The notes beneath the pieces were generated by a model. The model made no database searches, was not told the DNA's origin, and was given only the letters and a program-made list of their open reading frames with translations. Of a DNA stretch of 64,000 bases, positions 47,510-55,947 are shown one piece after another. Numbering within the stretch: position 1 is the first letter of the stretch; each line of letters starts with the position of its first letter. The position numbers were made by a program, and so were the translations under genes. Source of the DNA: RUG563 sp045590215 (GTDB taxonomy: Bacteria > Bacillota > Clostridia > Christensenellales > Aristaeellaceae); the NCBI GenBank assembly GCA_045590215.1, contig JAZNQO010000035.1:1-64000 (forward strand). Direction: 5' to 3'.

Positions 47510-48394
47510 ATGCTGTACGGCGCAATCGAAGCCGGCGGCACCAAGATGGTGCTGGCGGTGGCGGATGAAAACCTGCACATTATAGACAGAGAAACATTGC
47601 CCACACAGACGCCGGAGGAAACCATACCCCGGATGATTGCTTTTTTTCAAAGGCATGCTATTTGTGCGCTGGGCGTTGCAAGCTTTGGCCCGGTGGATTT
47701 GAACCCGGCGTCCGAAACCTTTGGCTACATCACCAAAACGCCAAAGCTTCAGTGGCGGGATTATCCTTTGGTGCCCGTTTTGGAAAAGGCACTGCATGTG
47801 CCCTGCACATTGGACACGGATGTGAACGCAGCGGCTCTTTGCGAAGCCCAGATGGGGGCAGGGAAGGGGCTTAAAAACTGCGTGTATGTGACGGTGGGCA
47901 CGGGGATTGGCGGCGGCGTTTATTGCGAAGGGAACCTGGTGCACGGGCTGATGCACCCGGAAGTGGGGCATATGCTGCTTCGGGCACATCCGCAGGATCC
48001 CGCTCCGGACGGCATTTGTCCCTATCATAAGGGGTGTTTGGAAGGGGTGGCCAGCGGCCCTGCTATTGAAAAAAGATGGGGGCAAAGTGCAAAGGAGCTG
48101 CCGGAAAGCCATCCTGCATGGGAAATGGAAGCCCATTATCTGGCGCAGATGTGCATGAACCTGATGATGACGGTGAGCCCGGAAAAGATTATTTTAGGGG
48201 GCGGCGTGATGAGCCAAAGCCATTTGTTCCCCCTGATTCGCAAGGAATTTTTGCGCTTGCTGCATGGCTATATAGCCTGCGTTGAAGAGGCAGAAAGCCT
48301 GATTGTACCGCCTGTCTGCTGGCCGGACAGCGGCCTGATCGGCGCAGTGCTGCTGGCAAAAAACACAAAAAGGCAGGATGAAGAAAATGGATGA
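47510..48394 (+). CDS. ROK-family sugar kinase (fructokinase type)
   Basis: A 294-residue ROK kinase. The phosphate-1 motif is GAIEAGGTKMVLAV at the N-terminus. The catalytic Asp lies in LDTDVNAAALCEAQMGAG near residue 105, and GTGIGGGVY follows near 130. The zinc-binding cluster of ROK proteins has His and Cys in HPEVGHMLL and GICPYHKGCLEGVASGPAI. The order with HPEVGH followed by a C-x-x-H-x-x-C cluster fits the ScrK/YdhR fructokinases, but glucose or mannose cannot be excluded. The ATG at 47510 follows AAAGGAAGG. Its 3' end overlaps the start of the mechanosensitive channel gene. Confidence 0.87.
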   Translation: MLYGAIEAGGTKMVLAVADENLHIIDRETLPTQTPEETIPRMIAFFQRHAICALGVASFGPVDLNPASETFGYITKTPKLQWRDYPLVPVLEKALHVPCTLDTDVNAAALCEAQMGAGKGLKNCVYVTVGTGIGGGVYCEGNLVHGLMHPEVGHMLLRAHPQDPAPDGICPYHKGCLEGVASGPAIEKRWGQSAKELPESHPAWEMEAHYLAQMCMNLMMTVSPEKIILGGGVMSQSHLFPLIRKEFLRLLHGYIACVEEAESLIVPPVCWPDSGLIGAVLLAKNTKRQDEENG

Positions 48395-49226
48395 AGTGGT
48401 AACGACGGCGGCGCAGTCTTTGGATAAGGCGACCCATGTGTTTTCGGGGGATCACGCGGAAATCAGCTGGACGGCACTTTTGACCCGTCTGACGGTGGCG
48501 GCGGCCATTGTGGCCGCAGGGCTTGTGATTCTCTGGCTGGGCAGAAAGCTGATGAAACGGCTGCTGAAAGCGGACGAAAAGGACGGCAGCGATGCTGGCC
48601 AGAAAAAGACGCTGCAAACGCTGCTGAACAGTTTATTTGGGTTTGCGGTGTATTTTGCTATCGGCTGCATGGCCTTGAGTGCTTTGGGCGTGAATGTGGA
48701 AAGCCTGCTGGCGGTGGCCGGGGTGGGCGGCCTTGCCATCGGATTTGGCTGCCAGACGCTGGTGAAGGATTTTGTCAGCGGCCTGTTTTTGTGGCTGGAA
48801 GGGAAAATTAAGGTGGGGGATATCGTCACAGTGGGCGGCATGACGGGCACGGTGGAATCCATGGCTCTGCGCACCACGACGCTTCGCAGCGTGAACGGCA
48901 ATCTATACACCATCCCAAACGGCGATATTAGAACCGTGGTGAACATGACGAGGGATTATCGGTTTGCGCTGGTGAATGTGACGCTGTCGCATGGGCAGGA
49001 TTATGCCCTTGCCATGGAAAAATTACAGCAGGCGATGGCGGTATTGGATGAGCAGGAAGCTATTTTGGAAGAGCCGCCGAAAGTGGTGGGGCTCATTGCC
49101 AACGACCGCTTTTCCGTCACCGTCAGGATTGAATGTAAATGTCAGGTGGATGACTGCTGGGAGGCGGAGAGGAAAATCCGCCTGGCGGCTCTGGAATGTC
49201 TGAAGAAAGAAGGGTTTTCGCTATGA
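48387..49226 (+). CDS. MscS-family small-conductance mechanosensitive channel
   Basis: A 279-residue protein with three membrane helices (about 30-55, 75-95 and 100-125). The third is the pore helix VAGVGGLAIGFGCQTLVKDF with alternating Gly/Ala residues. The MscS beta domain follows (IKVGDIVTVGGMTGTVESM, then ALRTTTLRSVNGNLYTIPNG). The alpha/beta C-terminal part ends near the stop. It would release solutes on hypo-osmotic shock. The start at 48387 has AGGA 8 bases upstream; an earlier ATG at 48378 is possible. Both overlap the ROK gene, implying co-transcription. The stop TGA overlaps the tatD start. Confidence 0.9.
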   Translation: MDEVVTTAAQSLDKATHVFSGDHAEISWTALLTRLTVAAAIVAAGLVILWLGRKLMKRLLKADEKDGSDAGQKKTLQTLLNSLFGFAVYFAIGCMALSALGVNVESLLAVAGVGGLAIGFGCQTLVKDFVSGLFLWLEGKIKVGDIVTVGGMTGTVESMALRTTTLRSVNGNLYTIPNGDIRTVVNMTRDYRFALVNVTLSHGQDYALAMEKLQQAMAVLDEQEAILEEPPKVVGLIANDRFSVTVRIECKCQVDDCWEAERKIRLAALECLKKEGFSL

Positions 49227-50014
49227 TGGTGATGGATACCCACTGCCATTTGGATGATGAACGGTTTTTGGAAGACCGGGAAGAAGCCTATCAAAGGATG
49301 CTGCAGGCTGATGTGAAAAACTGCGTGTGCGTTGGCAGTGACCTCCAATCATCCAGACGGTGCTTGGAAATTGCTAATACCCATGCCGGGGTTTTTGCGG
49401 CTTGTGGCGTCCATCCCCATGAGGCGGCCAAGGCGGAAGAAGGATATTTGGAGCAGCTGAAAGAAATGCTCTTGCAGGAAAAATGCGTGGCACTTGGGGA
49501 AATCGGGCTGGATTATTATTACGATTTTTCGCCCAGGGACGTGCAGAAAAAGGTGATGGCGGAGCAGATACAGCTGGCCATTGAAATGGACATGCCGGTG
49601 ATTTTCCATATCCGGGATGCCCACGGGGATATGATTGAATTTTTCCGGCAGCTGGAAAAGCTGCCCAGGGGCATCATCCACTGCTTTTCCGGCAGTGCGG
49701 AAACGGCCATGGAATATGTGAAAATGGGCTTTTTCATTTCCTTTGCAGGCACGGTGACCTTCAAAAACGCCCATAACCTGCAAAGGGCGGCAGAGGCTGT
49801 GCCGTTGGATAGGCTGCTTTGCGAAACGGACAGCCCGTATCTTTCTCCTGTGCCCATGCGAGGGAAAAGGAACGAGCCGGCCTATGTGCGCTATGTAAAT
49901 CAGAAATTAGCGGAGCTCAAAGGCATCACGGAAGAGGAAATGGCCCGGATCACCTGTCAAAATGCGTTTCGGATATACACAAAAACGGGAATAAACGCAA
50001 ATTGCCTTGAATAA
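49223..50014 (+). CDS. tatD: TatD-family metal-dependent DNase
   Basis: A 263-residue TIM-barrel metallohydrolase. Metal-binding signatures are VMDTHCHLDDERF at the start, CGVHPHEA, ALGEIGLDYYYDFSP with the Glu ligand, MPVIFHIRDAH, GIIHCFSGSAETAM and ETDSPYLSPVPMRGKRNEP near 200. TatD proteins have 3'-5' exonuclease activity on DNA. The ATG at 49223 overlaps the MscS stop as ATGA, with GAAGGG upstream, so translation is coupled; ATG codons at 49226 and 49232 are also in frame. Confidence 0.93.
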   Translation: MMVMDTHCHLDDERFLEDREEAYQRMLQADVKNCVCVGSDLQSSRRCLEIANTHAGVFAACGVHPHEAAKAEEGYLEQLKEMLLQEKCVALGEIGLDYYYDFSPRDVQKKVMAEQIQLAIEMDMPVIFHIRDAHGDMIEFFRQLEKLPRGIIHCFSGSAETAMEYVKMGFFISFAGTVTFKNAHNLQRAAEAVPLDRLLCETDSPYLSPVPMRGKRNEPAYVRYVNQKLAELKGITEEEMARITCQNAFRIYTKTGINANCLE

Positions 50015-50035
50015 AAATGGAATTTGTGGTATTTT
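50007..50035 (+). promoter_or_regulatory. Possible promoter before the udk fragment and uxaC
   Basis: TTGAAT at 50007-50012, a 17-bp spacer and TATTTT at 50030-50035. It overlaps the end of tatD and is a moderate match. Confidence 0.4.
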
Positions 50036-50063
50036 GTAGGCATGGAAAAGGGGAGGCGATCCT

Positions 50064-50300
50064 ATGATATTTGTTGGTATCTGCGGTGCCAGCGGTTCAG
50101 GGAAAACCACGCCAGCCCGTGATTTAGCGAAAAATATCGGGGTCAGATGTTTGATGCTGAACCAGGATGCCTTTTATTTTGACCACCCGGATCTGAGCGA
50201 TGAAGAAAGAGAAAATTTTAATTATGACGAGCCTGCCAGCTTTGATCATGATTTGATTTTGCAGGATGTGGAAAACCTGCTGACAAATAACGCATTATAA
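50064..50300 (+). pseudogene. Truncated uridine kinase-like P-loop protein
   Basis: Only 78 codons, starting MIFVGICGASGSGKTTPARD, the Walker A of uridine/nucleoside kinases. DAFYFDHPDLSDEERENFNY and DEPASFDHDLILQDVENLL follow, all typical of the first third of Udk. Full-length Udk has about 200 residues, but the frame stops at NNAL. Nothing like the rest of Udk follows, since uxaC begins 20 bases later. The Walker A has Pro after GKTT, where Leu or Val is usual. It has a good ribosome-binding site (GGGGAGG), so a short P-loop peptide may still be made. Most likely a degraded gene. Confidence 0.7.
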
Positions 50301-50319
50301 TCAATGGAGGGACTTTTGT

Positions 50320-51720
50320 ATGCAGCCTTTTATGGATGAAAACTTCCTGCTCAACAACGAAACTGCCCGGACGCTTTATCATGAAGCAGCCAAGAACATG
50401 CCCATTATTGACTATCATTGCCATCTTTCCCCCAAAGAAATTGCGGAAAACCGCCGTTTTGCCAACATCACGGAGCTGATGCTGGGGGGCGACCATTATA
50501 AATGGCGTGCCATGCTGAGCTTCGGCGTAGAAGAAAACCTGATCCGTGGCGACGGCGATCCCAAGGAAAAGTTCATTGCCTTTGCGGATACGGTGAGTCA
50601 CGCCATCGGCAATCCGCTTTACCACTGGACGCATCTGGAATTGCAGCGTGTGTTTGGCATTTATGATGTGCTGACGAAGGAATCCGCCCCGGCGATTTAC
50701 GACAAAGCCACCGAAATGTTGCAGGGGGATGATTTCCGCGCCCAGAAGCTGGTGGACAAATTCAATGTGGATTATCTTTGCACCACGGACGACCCGGTGG
50801 ACGACCTTTCCTATCACACCGCCATCGCTGCGGAAAATACCATGAATGCCAAGGTGTTTCCTGCTTTCCGGCCGGATAAGGCCATCAATGTGGACAGAGT
50901 CGGCTTTGCCGAATACATTGAAAAGTTGGCTAAAGTAGCCAATATGGAAATCAAATGCACGGCGGATGTGCTGGCCGCCCTTGAAAGAAGGGTGGAATAT
51001 TTCCACGCCTGCGGTGCCCGGATTTCCGACCATGCACTGGATACCGTTCCCTATGGCGAGCCTTCCTTCAAGCAGGCGGACAAAGCCTTTGAAGCGGCCA
51101 TGAATGGCGAAGAAATGAAGGAAAAGCACGTGAACAGCTATAAGACGGTGCTGCTGTGCGGCCTTGGGGCCATGTATGCCCAGCGCGGCTGGGTGCAGCA
51201 GTATCATATCGGAGCCATGCGCAATAATAATACGGGCATGTTCCGCCGCTATGGGCCGGACGTGGGCTTTGACAGCATTATTGATGCGCCGGTTGCCCAT
51301 AACCTGAGCCGCCTGATGGACTTGCAGGATGCCCAGGGCCAGCTGCCCAAAACCATCCTCTACACCCTGAACCCAGCGGCCAATCATGTGCTGGGTACCA
51401 TGCTGGGCAATTTCCAGCAGAGTGGCGTGAAGGGCAAGATTCAGTTCGGCTCCGCCTGGTGGTTCATGGATCAGCGGGACGGCATGGTGGAACAATTGAA
51501 AACCTTCGGTGCCCTCGGCGTGCTGGGCACATTCGTGGGCATGCTGACGGACAGCCGCTCTTTCATCAGCTACCCCCGGCATGAATATTTCCGCCGCATT
51601 CTGTGCAATGTGATTGGCACATGGGTGGAAAACGGCGAATATCCGGCGGATATGGAAATGCTCAAAAAGCTGGTAAGGGACATCAGCTATAACAACGCAA
51701 AAGCGTATTTTGGCCTGTAA
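50320..51720 (+). CDS. uxaC: Glucuronate/galacturonate isomerase
   Basis: A 466-residue uronate isomerase of the amidohydrolase superfamily, converting D-glucuronate to fructuronate or D-galacturonate to tagaturonate. The metal site motif PIIDYHCHLSPKEIA lies near residue 28. ANITELMLGGDHYKWRAML, TTDDPVDDLSYH, GLGAMYAQRGWVQQYHIGAM and RMVGNFQ-like segments follow, with KIQFGSAWWFMDQRDGM and LTDSRSFISYPRHEYFRRI at the C-terminus. The length is standard. GGAGGGAC lies before the ATG. The KDPG-aldolase fusion follows, so the two genes cover the first and last specific steps of hexuronate breakdown. The intermediate reductase, dehydratase and kinase genes are not in this window. Confidence 0.96.
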   Translation: MQPFMDENFLLNNETARTLYHEAAKNMPIIDYHCHLSPKEIAENRRFANITELMLGGDHYKWRAMLSFGVEENLIRGDGDPKEKFIAFADTVSHAIGNPLYHWTHLELQRVFGIYDVLTKESAPAIYDKATEMLQGDDFRAQKLVDKFNVDYLCTTDDPVDDLSYHTAIAAENTMNAKVFPAFRPDKAINVDRVGFAEYIEKLAKVANMEIKCTADVLAALERRVEYFHACGARISDHALDTVPYGEPSFKQADKAFEAAMNGEEMKEKHVNSYKTVLLCGLGAMYAQRGWVQQYHIGAMRNNNTGMFRRYGPDVGFDSIIDAPVAHNLSRLMDLQDAQGQLPKTILYTLNPAANHVLGTMLGNFQQSGVKGKIQFGSAWWFMDQRDGMVEQLKTFGALGVLGTFVGMLTDSRSFISYPRHEYFRRILCNVIGTWVENGEYPADMEMLKKLVRDISYNNAKAYFGL

Positions 51721-51740
51721 AAATGAAGGAGGAAAGAAAG

Positions 51741-52703
51741 ATGGACATGTTGAAGCAATTATCTCTGGCCGGTCTGGTTCCCGTTATTAAGGTAAAGCAT
51801 GCGGAAGACGCCGTGCCTCTTTGCCGGGCGTTGAAAAACGGCGGCCTGCCGGTGGCTGAAATTACGTTCCGCACCGATGCGGCGGAGGAAGCCATTCGGT
51901 TGGTGCATGAAGCATTGCCGGAAGTGCTGCTGGGTGCCGGCACGGTGCTCACCTGCGAGCAGGCAGACCGTGCATGGAACGCCGGGGCAGGCTATATTGT
52001 GGCTCCCGGTCTGAACCCCACTGTGGTGAAGCATTGCACAGAAAAGGGCTATCCCGTGCTGCCCGGCTGCGCCAATCCCAGCGATATTGAGCTGGCTTTG
52101 AGCCTTGGCCTCACCACTGTCAAGTTTTTCCCCTCCGAAGCTCTGGGCGGCCTGAAAATGATCAAGGCCATGAGTGCGCCCTATGGCAACGTGAAATTCG
52201 TGCCCACCGGCGGTATCACCGAAAAGAACCTGCCTGAATATCTGGCGTTCCCCAAGATCGCTGCCTGCGGCGGCAGCTGGATGGTGCCGGAAGATGCCAT
52301 CGAAGCCAAGGATTGGGACAAGATTGAAAAGCTGGCTCGTGAAGCCGTGCAGGTGATGCTGGGCTTTGACGTGGTGCATATCGGCATCAACAACGAAAAC
52401 GCTGAAACTGCTGTCAATGAAGGCAAGAAGCTGGCCGCTCTGCTTGGCTGGAATATCCTCAAGGAAAGCGAAAAGGGCTTGTTTGTGGGCCAGCGGTTTG
52501 AGCTGATGAAGAGCCAGGGCCGGGGCACCCATGGCCATATCGCCGTTGCCACCGCCAATGTGGATCGTGCCAAGTGGCATATGGAGCAGCGTGGTTTCAC
52601 CTTTGATGAATCCACCGCCACCTTCGCCCCCGATGGCCGCATGAAGTTCATCTATCTGAAAGATGAAATCGCAGGCTTTGCAATTCATCTGCTGCAGAAA
52701 TAA
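51741..52703 (+). CDS. KHG/KDPG aldolase fused to a VOC (glyoxalase-like) domain
   Basis: A 320-residue protein. Residues 1-205 are a class I 2-keto-3-deoxy-6-phosphogluconate / 4-hydroxy-2-oxoglutarate aldolase. The general base Glu40 is in LPVAEITFRTDAAEEAI, and the Schiff-base Lys128 lies in GLTTVKFFPSEALGGLKMIK. FVPTGGITEKNLPEYL is the phosphate loop. The remaining 115 residues (from VVHIGINNENAETAVNEGKK to GFAIHLLQK) have the beta-alpha-beta-beta-beta pattern of a vicinal-oxygen-chelate domain. Ordinary aldolases end near 210, so this is a fusion. AGGAGG lies 7 bases before the ATG at 51741. It follows uxaC by 20 bases. The domain could bind a keto acid or act on an aldolase product; that is inference. 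Confidence 0.9.
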   Translation: MDMLKQLSLAGLVPVIKVKHAEDAVPLCRALKNGGLPVAEITFRTDAAEEAIRLVHEALPEVLLGAGTVLTCEQADRAWNAGAGYIVAPGLNPTVVKHCTEKGYPVLPGCANPSDIELALSLGLTTVKFFPSEALGGLKMIKAMSAPYGNVKFVPTGGITEKNLPEYLAFPKIAACGGSWMVPEDAIEAKDWDKIEKLAREAVQVMLGFDVVHIGINNENAETAVNEGKKLAALLGWNILKESEKGLFVGQRFELMKSQGRGTHGHIAVATANVDRAKWHMEQRGFTFDESTATFAPDGRMKFIYLKDEIAGFAIHLLQK

Positions 52704-52728
52704 ACGGTTTTATAGAGAATTATCAGCG

Positions 52729-52766
52729 CATCTCCCGGAAACTGTATCCGGGAGATTTTTGTTTTT
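52729..52766 (+). terminator. Terminator of uxaC-aldolase
   Basis: ATCTCCCGG, a 9-base loop, CCGGGAGAT, then TTTTGTTTTT. Confidence 0.8.
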
Positions 52767-52772
52767 GGGAAA

Positions 52773-52811
52773 GAAAAATCCCCTTCGCACAGAAGCTCGG
52801 CGAAGGGGATG
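52773..52811 (-). terminator. Terminator of the rsmH-rsmI operon
   Basis: On the minus strand ATCCCCTTCG and CGAAGGGGAT form a stem around a 13-base loop, followed by TTTTTC. It is 4 bases beyond the rsmI stop. Confidence 0.75.
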
Positions 52812-52814
52812 GGG

Positions 52815-53669
52815 TTATATGTCCATATATTCTTTCAGGTGCAGGGCGGCGGCCTTGACGGCGTTTTTCTTTTCGCCCTTTTCGCAGAGGCTGTCAATGG
52901 CACTGCGCATATCCATTCCCTGCAAAAGCAGGTCAAACAGCTGCGCTTCCAAGGAGGCGGTGGAAACCGGCCTTTCCTCTGGCAATTGCACATTTCGCAA
53001 ATCGGCCACGAGGCAATATTCGCCCTTTTCGCTCTTCTCATTGGCGTTGAGGGCTAAAAGGATTTCTTCCGGCGTGCCCCGGAGCGTCAGCTCGTGGAGC
53101 TTGGTCAGATCGCAGCTGACGGAAAGCAGCGTACCGGGCAGCGTTTCGGCGATGGCGGCAACCAGTGCCTTCACCCGGTGGGGGGATTCGTGGAACACGG
53201 CGCCTTCGCCGATCCTTCCGATTTGCAAAAGCTTATCTTTCAGCGGCTTATTTTCCCGTGGCAAGAAACCATAAAAGGTGAATGCGCTGAAATCGAAACC
53301 GCTGACGGAGACGGCGGCAATGCAGGCACTGGGCCCAGCCACCGCCACCACCGGGATGCCCTTTTCCGCAGCCAGACGCACGATTTCCGTGCCGGGGTCG
53401 GAAATGGCAGGGGTTCCGGCGTCCGTCACCACCGCTACGTCAATATTTTCCGCCAGCATCCGGTTGGTGATATCGTCGCCCCGGCCTTTTTCGTTATGCT
53501 GATGGCAGGAAATGAGGGGCGTATCAATGCCGAAATGGTTGGTGAGCTTCTTTGTTACACGGGTGTCCTCGGCGCAGATCAAATCCACGCTTTTCAAGGT
53601 TTCGATGGCTCTTGGGCTCATGTCGGACAAGTTTCCAATGGGCGTCGCCACGACAAATAAAGTGCTCAC
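52815..53669 (-). CDS. rsmI: 16S rRNA (cytidine-1402-2'-O)-methyltransferase
   Basis: A 284-residue tetrapyrrole-methylase-fold enzyme that adds the 2'-O-methyl group on C1402 of 16S rRNA, the base also modified by RsmH. Signatures are LFVVATPIGNLSDMSPRA at the start, LICAEDTRVTKKL, VAVVTDAGTPAISDPGTEIV, VVAVAGPSACIAAVSVSG and FHESPHRV. The start is a GTG at 53669 with GGGGGAAAG upstream; it overlaps the rsmH stop as GTGA. So RsmH and RsmI, which modify the same nucleotide, are translationally coupled. A terminator follows. Confidence 0.95.
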   Translation of the reverse strand: MSTLFVVATPIGNLSDMSPRAIETLKSVDLICAEDTRVTKKLTNHFGIDTPLISCHQHNEKGRGDDITNRMLAENIDVAVVTDAGTPAISDPGTEIVRLAAEKGIPVVAVAGPSACIAAVSVSGFDFSAFTFYGFLPRENKPLKDKLLQIGRIGEGAVFHESPHRVKALVAAIAETLPGTLLSVSCDLTKLHELTLRGTPEEILLALNANEKSEKGEYCLVADLRNVQLPEERPVSTASLEAQLFDLLLQGMDMRSAIDSLCEKGEKKNAVKAAALHLKEYMDI

Positions 53670-54595
53670 TTGCTTTCCCCCTTTACAAACACCCGAAGCG
53701 TTGCGCTGTGGGAACGGGAATTATCGTTCAGTTCATCCTTGCTTGCCTTGATGGCTCCGCCCGTTGCCCGGCCAAGGGGCTTTTTGCCGCAGGTGCAGAT
53801 GGGGGCTTTGGGGGGACAGGTGCAGGGGTTTTGCAGGGAGCGGAAGGTGTTTTTCACGATGCGATCTTCCACGGAATGGAACGTAATCACGCACAGTTTA
53901 CCCCCTGGCACCAGCATATCCACCCAGTCCCGGATGGCCTGCTCCAAGGGAGCCAGCTCGTCATTCACGGCAATGCGCACGGCTTGGAATGTGCGCCGGG
54001 CGGGATGGCCTTCATCCTTGCGGCGAACGGCTTTCGGGATGGCGGCGTCTACCACTTTCACTAAATCATAGGTAGTTGCAAGCGGCTTTTCGGCACGCTT
54101 TTCCATGAGGATCTGGGCAATCCGCACCGCCCATTTTTCGTCTCCGTATTCCCGCAAAATGCGCACAAATTCCTGCTCGCTGACGGTGTTCACATATTCC
54201 GCTGCCGTCATGCCCCGGCTTCTGTCCATCCGCATGTCCAAGGGGGCATCATCGTGGTAGGAAAAGCCACGATCCTTGGTGTCCAATTGATGGGAGGAAA
54301 CGCCCAGATCCAATAAACCGCCGTCCAGCATAACGCCGGGCAGCAGCGTTTTCACATCGTGGAAATTGCCGTGCACCGCATGAAAGCCTTCGTACCCGCA
54401 CAGGCGTTCCGATGCGGCGGCAATGGCGGAAAGATCCCGATCAATGCCGTAGAGCGTGCCGCTGCCCATGGCTTTCAGGATTTCGCCGCTATGGCCGCCG
54501 CCGCCCAGCGTGCCGTCGGCAAAGGTTTGCCCAGGCTGGGGGTTCAGGTAATACAGCACTTCGTTGAGCAGGACGGGGATGTGGTGAAAGTTCAT
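53666..54595 (-). CDS. rsmH: 16S rRNA (cytosine-1402-N4)-methyltransferase
   Basis: A 309-residue MraW/RsmH enzyme. The SAM site is FADGTLGGGGHSGEILKAMG near residue 30, and YGIDRDLSAIAAA follows. SSHQLDTKDRGFSYHDDAP with LDMRMDR is the family signature, as is FHSVEDRIVKNTF near 250. The C-terminus NDNSRSHSATLRVF is standard. AAGGAG precedes the ATG at 54595. It is followed by rsmI with overlapping codons. In many bacteria rsmH heads the mraZ-rsmH-ftsL cell wall cluster; here it stands next to rsmI instead, with murG far away at the right edge. Confidence 0.96.
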   Translation of the reverse strand: MNFHHIPVLLNEVLYYLNPQPGQTFADGTLGGGGHSGEILKAMGSGTLYGIDRDLSAIAAASERLCGYEGFHAVHGNFHDVKTLLPGVMLDGGLLDLGVSSHQLDTKDRGFSYHDDAPLDMRMDRSRGMTAAEYVNTVSEQEFVRILREYGDEKWAVRIAQILMEKRAEKPLATTYDLVKVVDAAIPKAVRRKDEGHPARRTFQAVRIAVNDELAPLEQAIRDWVDMLVPGGKLCVITFHSVEDRIVKNTFRSLQNPCTCPPKAPICTCGKKPLGRATGGAIKASKDELNDNSRSHSATLRVFVKGESK

Positions 54596-54624
54596 AAAAA
54601 GCTCCTTGTGTGGTGATGGTATGG

Positions 54625-54721
54625 GGGCTTATTCAGCCCCCAAGCCCCCGAACCAGGGGCATTGCCCCTGGACCCAACTGCGAAAGCAGGAGAAGGGGGG
54701 AGAAAGATTGTGTGTCGCTGG
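54625..54721. repeat. Intergenic repeat unit, copy 1
   Basis: About 97 bp starting GGGCTTATTCAGCCCCCAAG, with the palindrome CCAGGGGCATTGCCCCTGG, then CCAACTGCGAAAG, and ending TGTGTCGCTGGG. A second copy follows at 54742 with a few differences. The unit holds small inverted repeats (GGGGGCT...AGCCCCC) and no coding potential that I trust. Confidence 0.8.
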
Positions 54722-54741
54722 GACGAAACGAAAGTATTTGA

Positions 54742-54839
54742 GGGCTTATTCAGCCCCCAAGCCCCCGAACCAGGGGCATTGCCCCTGAACCCAACTGCGA
54801 AAGAAGGGATAGGGGAGAGAAGCGTTGCGTGTCGCTGGG
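54742..54839. repeat. Intergenic repeat unit, copy 2
   Basis: Direct copy of the unit at 54625, offset by 117 bases. It has the same GGGCTTATTCAGCCCCCAAG start and a GGGGCATTGCCCC palindrome, and ends GTGTCGCTGGGG. The first 60 bases are almost identical; the G/A-rich part differs. Confidence 0.8.
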
Positions 54840-55074
54840 GTGTATTGGTTGGGGAGTGCGTTTTTGCTGCTCTGAGCCTTTGAAAGGGCTCGGAACGCTC
54901 AAAGTGGAAAGCAAGCTTTCCCTTTGACCTTTCCGCTCCTTTTCCCGTCTGCTTCGCATCCGGCAGACAGCTCCGCCGTCACGGCACAGAGTAGGGAGCC
55001 GTTTGTCTTAACTGCGGAAAACGTACGTTTAGGTGTACATAAAGTAGAAAAAGAAACTATATTTGATGTGAAAA
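54840..55074. other. Gene-free stretch between the repeats and the HAD hydrolase gene
   Basis: No gene is seen here. It contains short inverted repeats (GGAAAGCAAGCTTTCC near 54906, AACGTACGTT near 55020) and a run resembling GAGCCTTTGAAAGGGCTC near 54874-54891. Small frames that cross it on both strands have poor composition and no ribosome-binding sites. Confidence 0.5.
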
Positions 55075-55752
55075 TCACTTGTTTTCGATGATGTAGTGCA
55101 GCACATCCTGCGGAGTATGGGCGGCAGGGAAGGGTTGAGGTGTAATGGTGGGGTGATATTTTTCGGGGAACCAGAGGGCACGGAGGGTGTGAAGCCCGGC
55201 ATCCTGTGCGCCGAAAAGCTCCCGGCTGCCGCCGTCGCCCACAAACAGACATTCTTCCGGCTGGACACAGAGGCGTTCAGCGCAGAGATGATAGATGGCA
55301 GGGGAAGGCTTTGCGCAGCCTGCCTGATAGGACAGAATGACGGCGTCAAAGAGGGGGTAAAGAGGAGATGCGGCAAGGCCGCTGATTTCATCGGCGGAGC
55401 AATTGCTGCATAAGGCCAGCTTCAGGCCGTAGCTTTTCAGCGCACGGAGCATGGACAAAACATCTTCGTCAACGATGGAAAAGCCTTGGTTTTTCGTATC
55501 AATTCTTTTTTGCTCGCAGGCAGTGATGAGGGCATCGTCCGGCGTTTTTCCGGCCTTTTCCAAGATTTGCGAAAGCACCTGATGATAGGAAAGCGCGCCC
55601 GTATCCATTTGCGCATGGCAGCTTTCCCATATTTGCCGAAAGAGGGCGGTATCTACGCCCAAATCCTTTGCGCACTGGGAAGAAAGGTACTTTTTGCTGA
55701 CCCATTCGGTGACGAGGGTTTCATACAAATCGAAAATTACAGCCTTTATCAT
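55075..55752 (-). CDS. HAD-superfamily hydrolase
   Basis: A 225-residue haloacid-dehalogenase-type phosphatase. Motif I is VIFDLYETLVTEW (nucleophile Asp8; the usual second Asp is replaced, as DLYET rather than DxDGT). Motif II is LALCSNCSADEI near 113, motif III has the Lys in GCAKPSPAIYHL near 147, and motif IV is LFVGDGGSRELFGAQDAG. A four-helix cap lies after motif I, giving subfamily IA. DxYET is seen in dehalogenase-like and some phosphatase members, so the substrate is open. AGAGG precedes the ATG. It is monocistronic and lies downstream of valS on the same strand. Confidence 0.87.
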   Translation of the reverse strand: MIKAVIFDLYETLVTEWVSKKYLSSQCAKDLGVDTALFRQIWESCHAQMDTGALSYHQVLSQILEKAGKTPDDALITACEQKRIDTKNQGFSIVDEDVLSMLRALKSYGLKLALCSNCSADEISGLAASPLYPLFDAVILSYQAGCAKPSPAIYHLCAERLCVQPEECLFVGDGGSRELFGAQDAGLHTLRALWFPEKYHPTITPQPFPAAHTPQDVLHYIIENK

Positions 55753-55947
55753 CGTTTAACCTCTGCAATTTAGCACGGGAAGATTGGATGGATGAAACGA
55801 AAAAATACTTTCCGAACAGCTTTTCTTGGAAGGGGTGTGCGAGGCGACCCGCCTTCCGTTAGATGAAATGATCAAATCAAGTGTTACGGGGAGAAACATC
55901 GCAGATGCGATAATGAATTTTCCCGCAGGGGTTTCTTGGAGGGGTAC

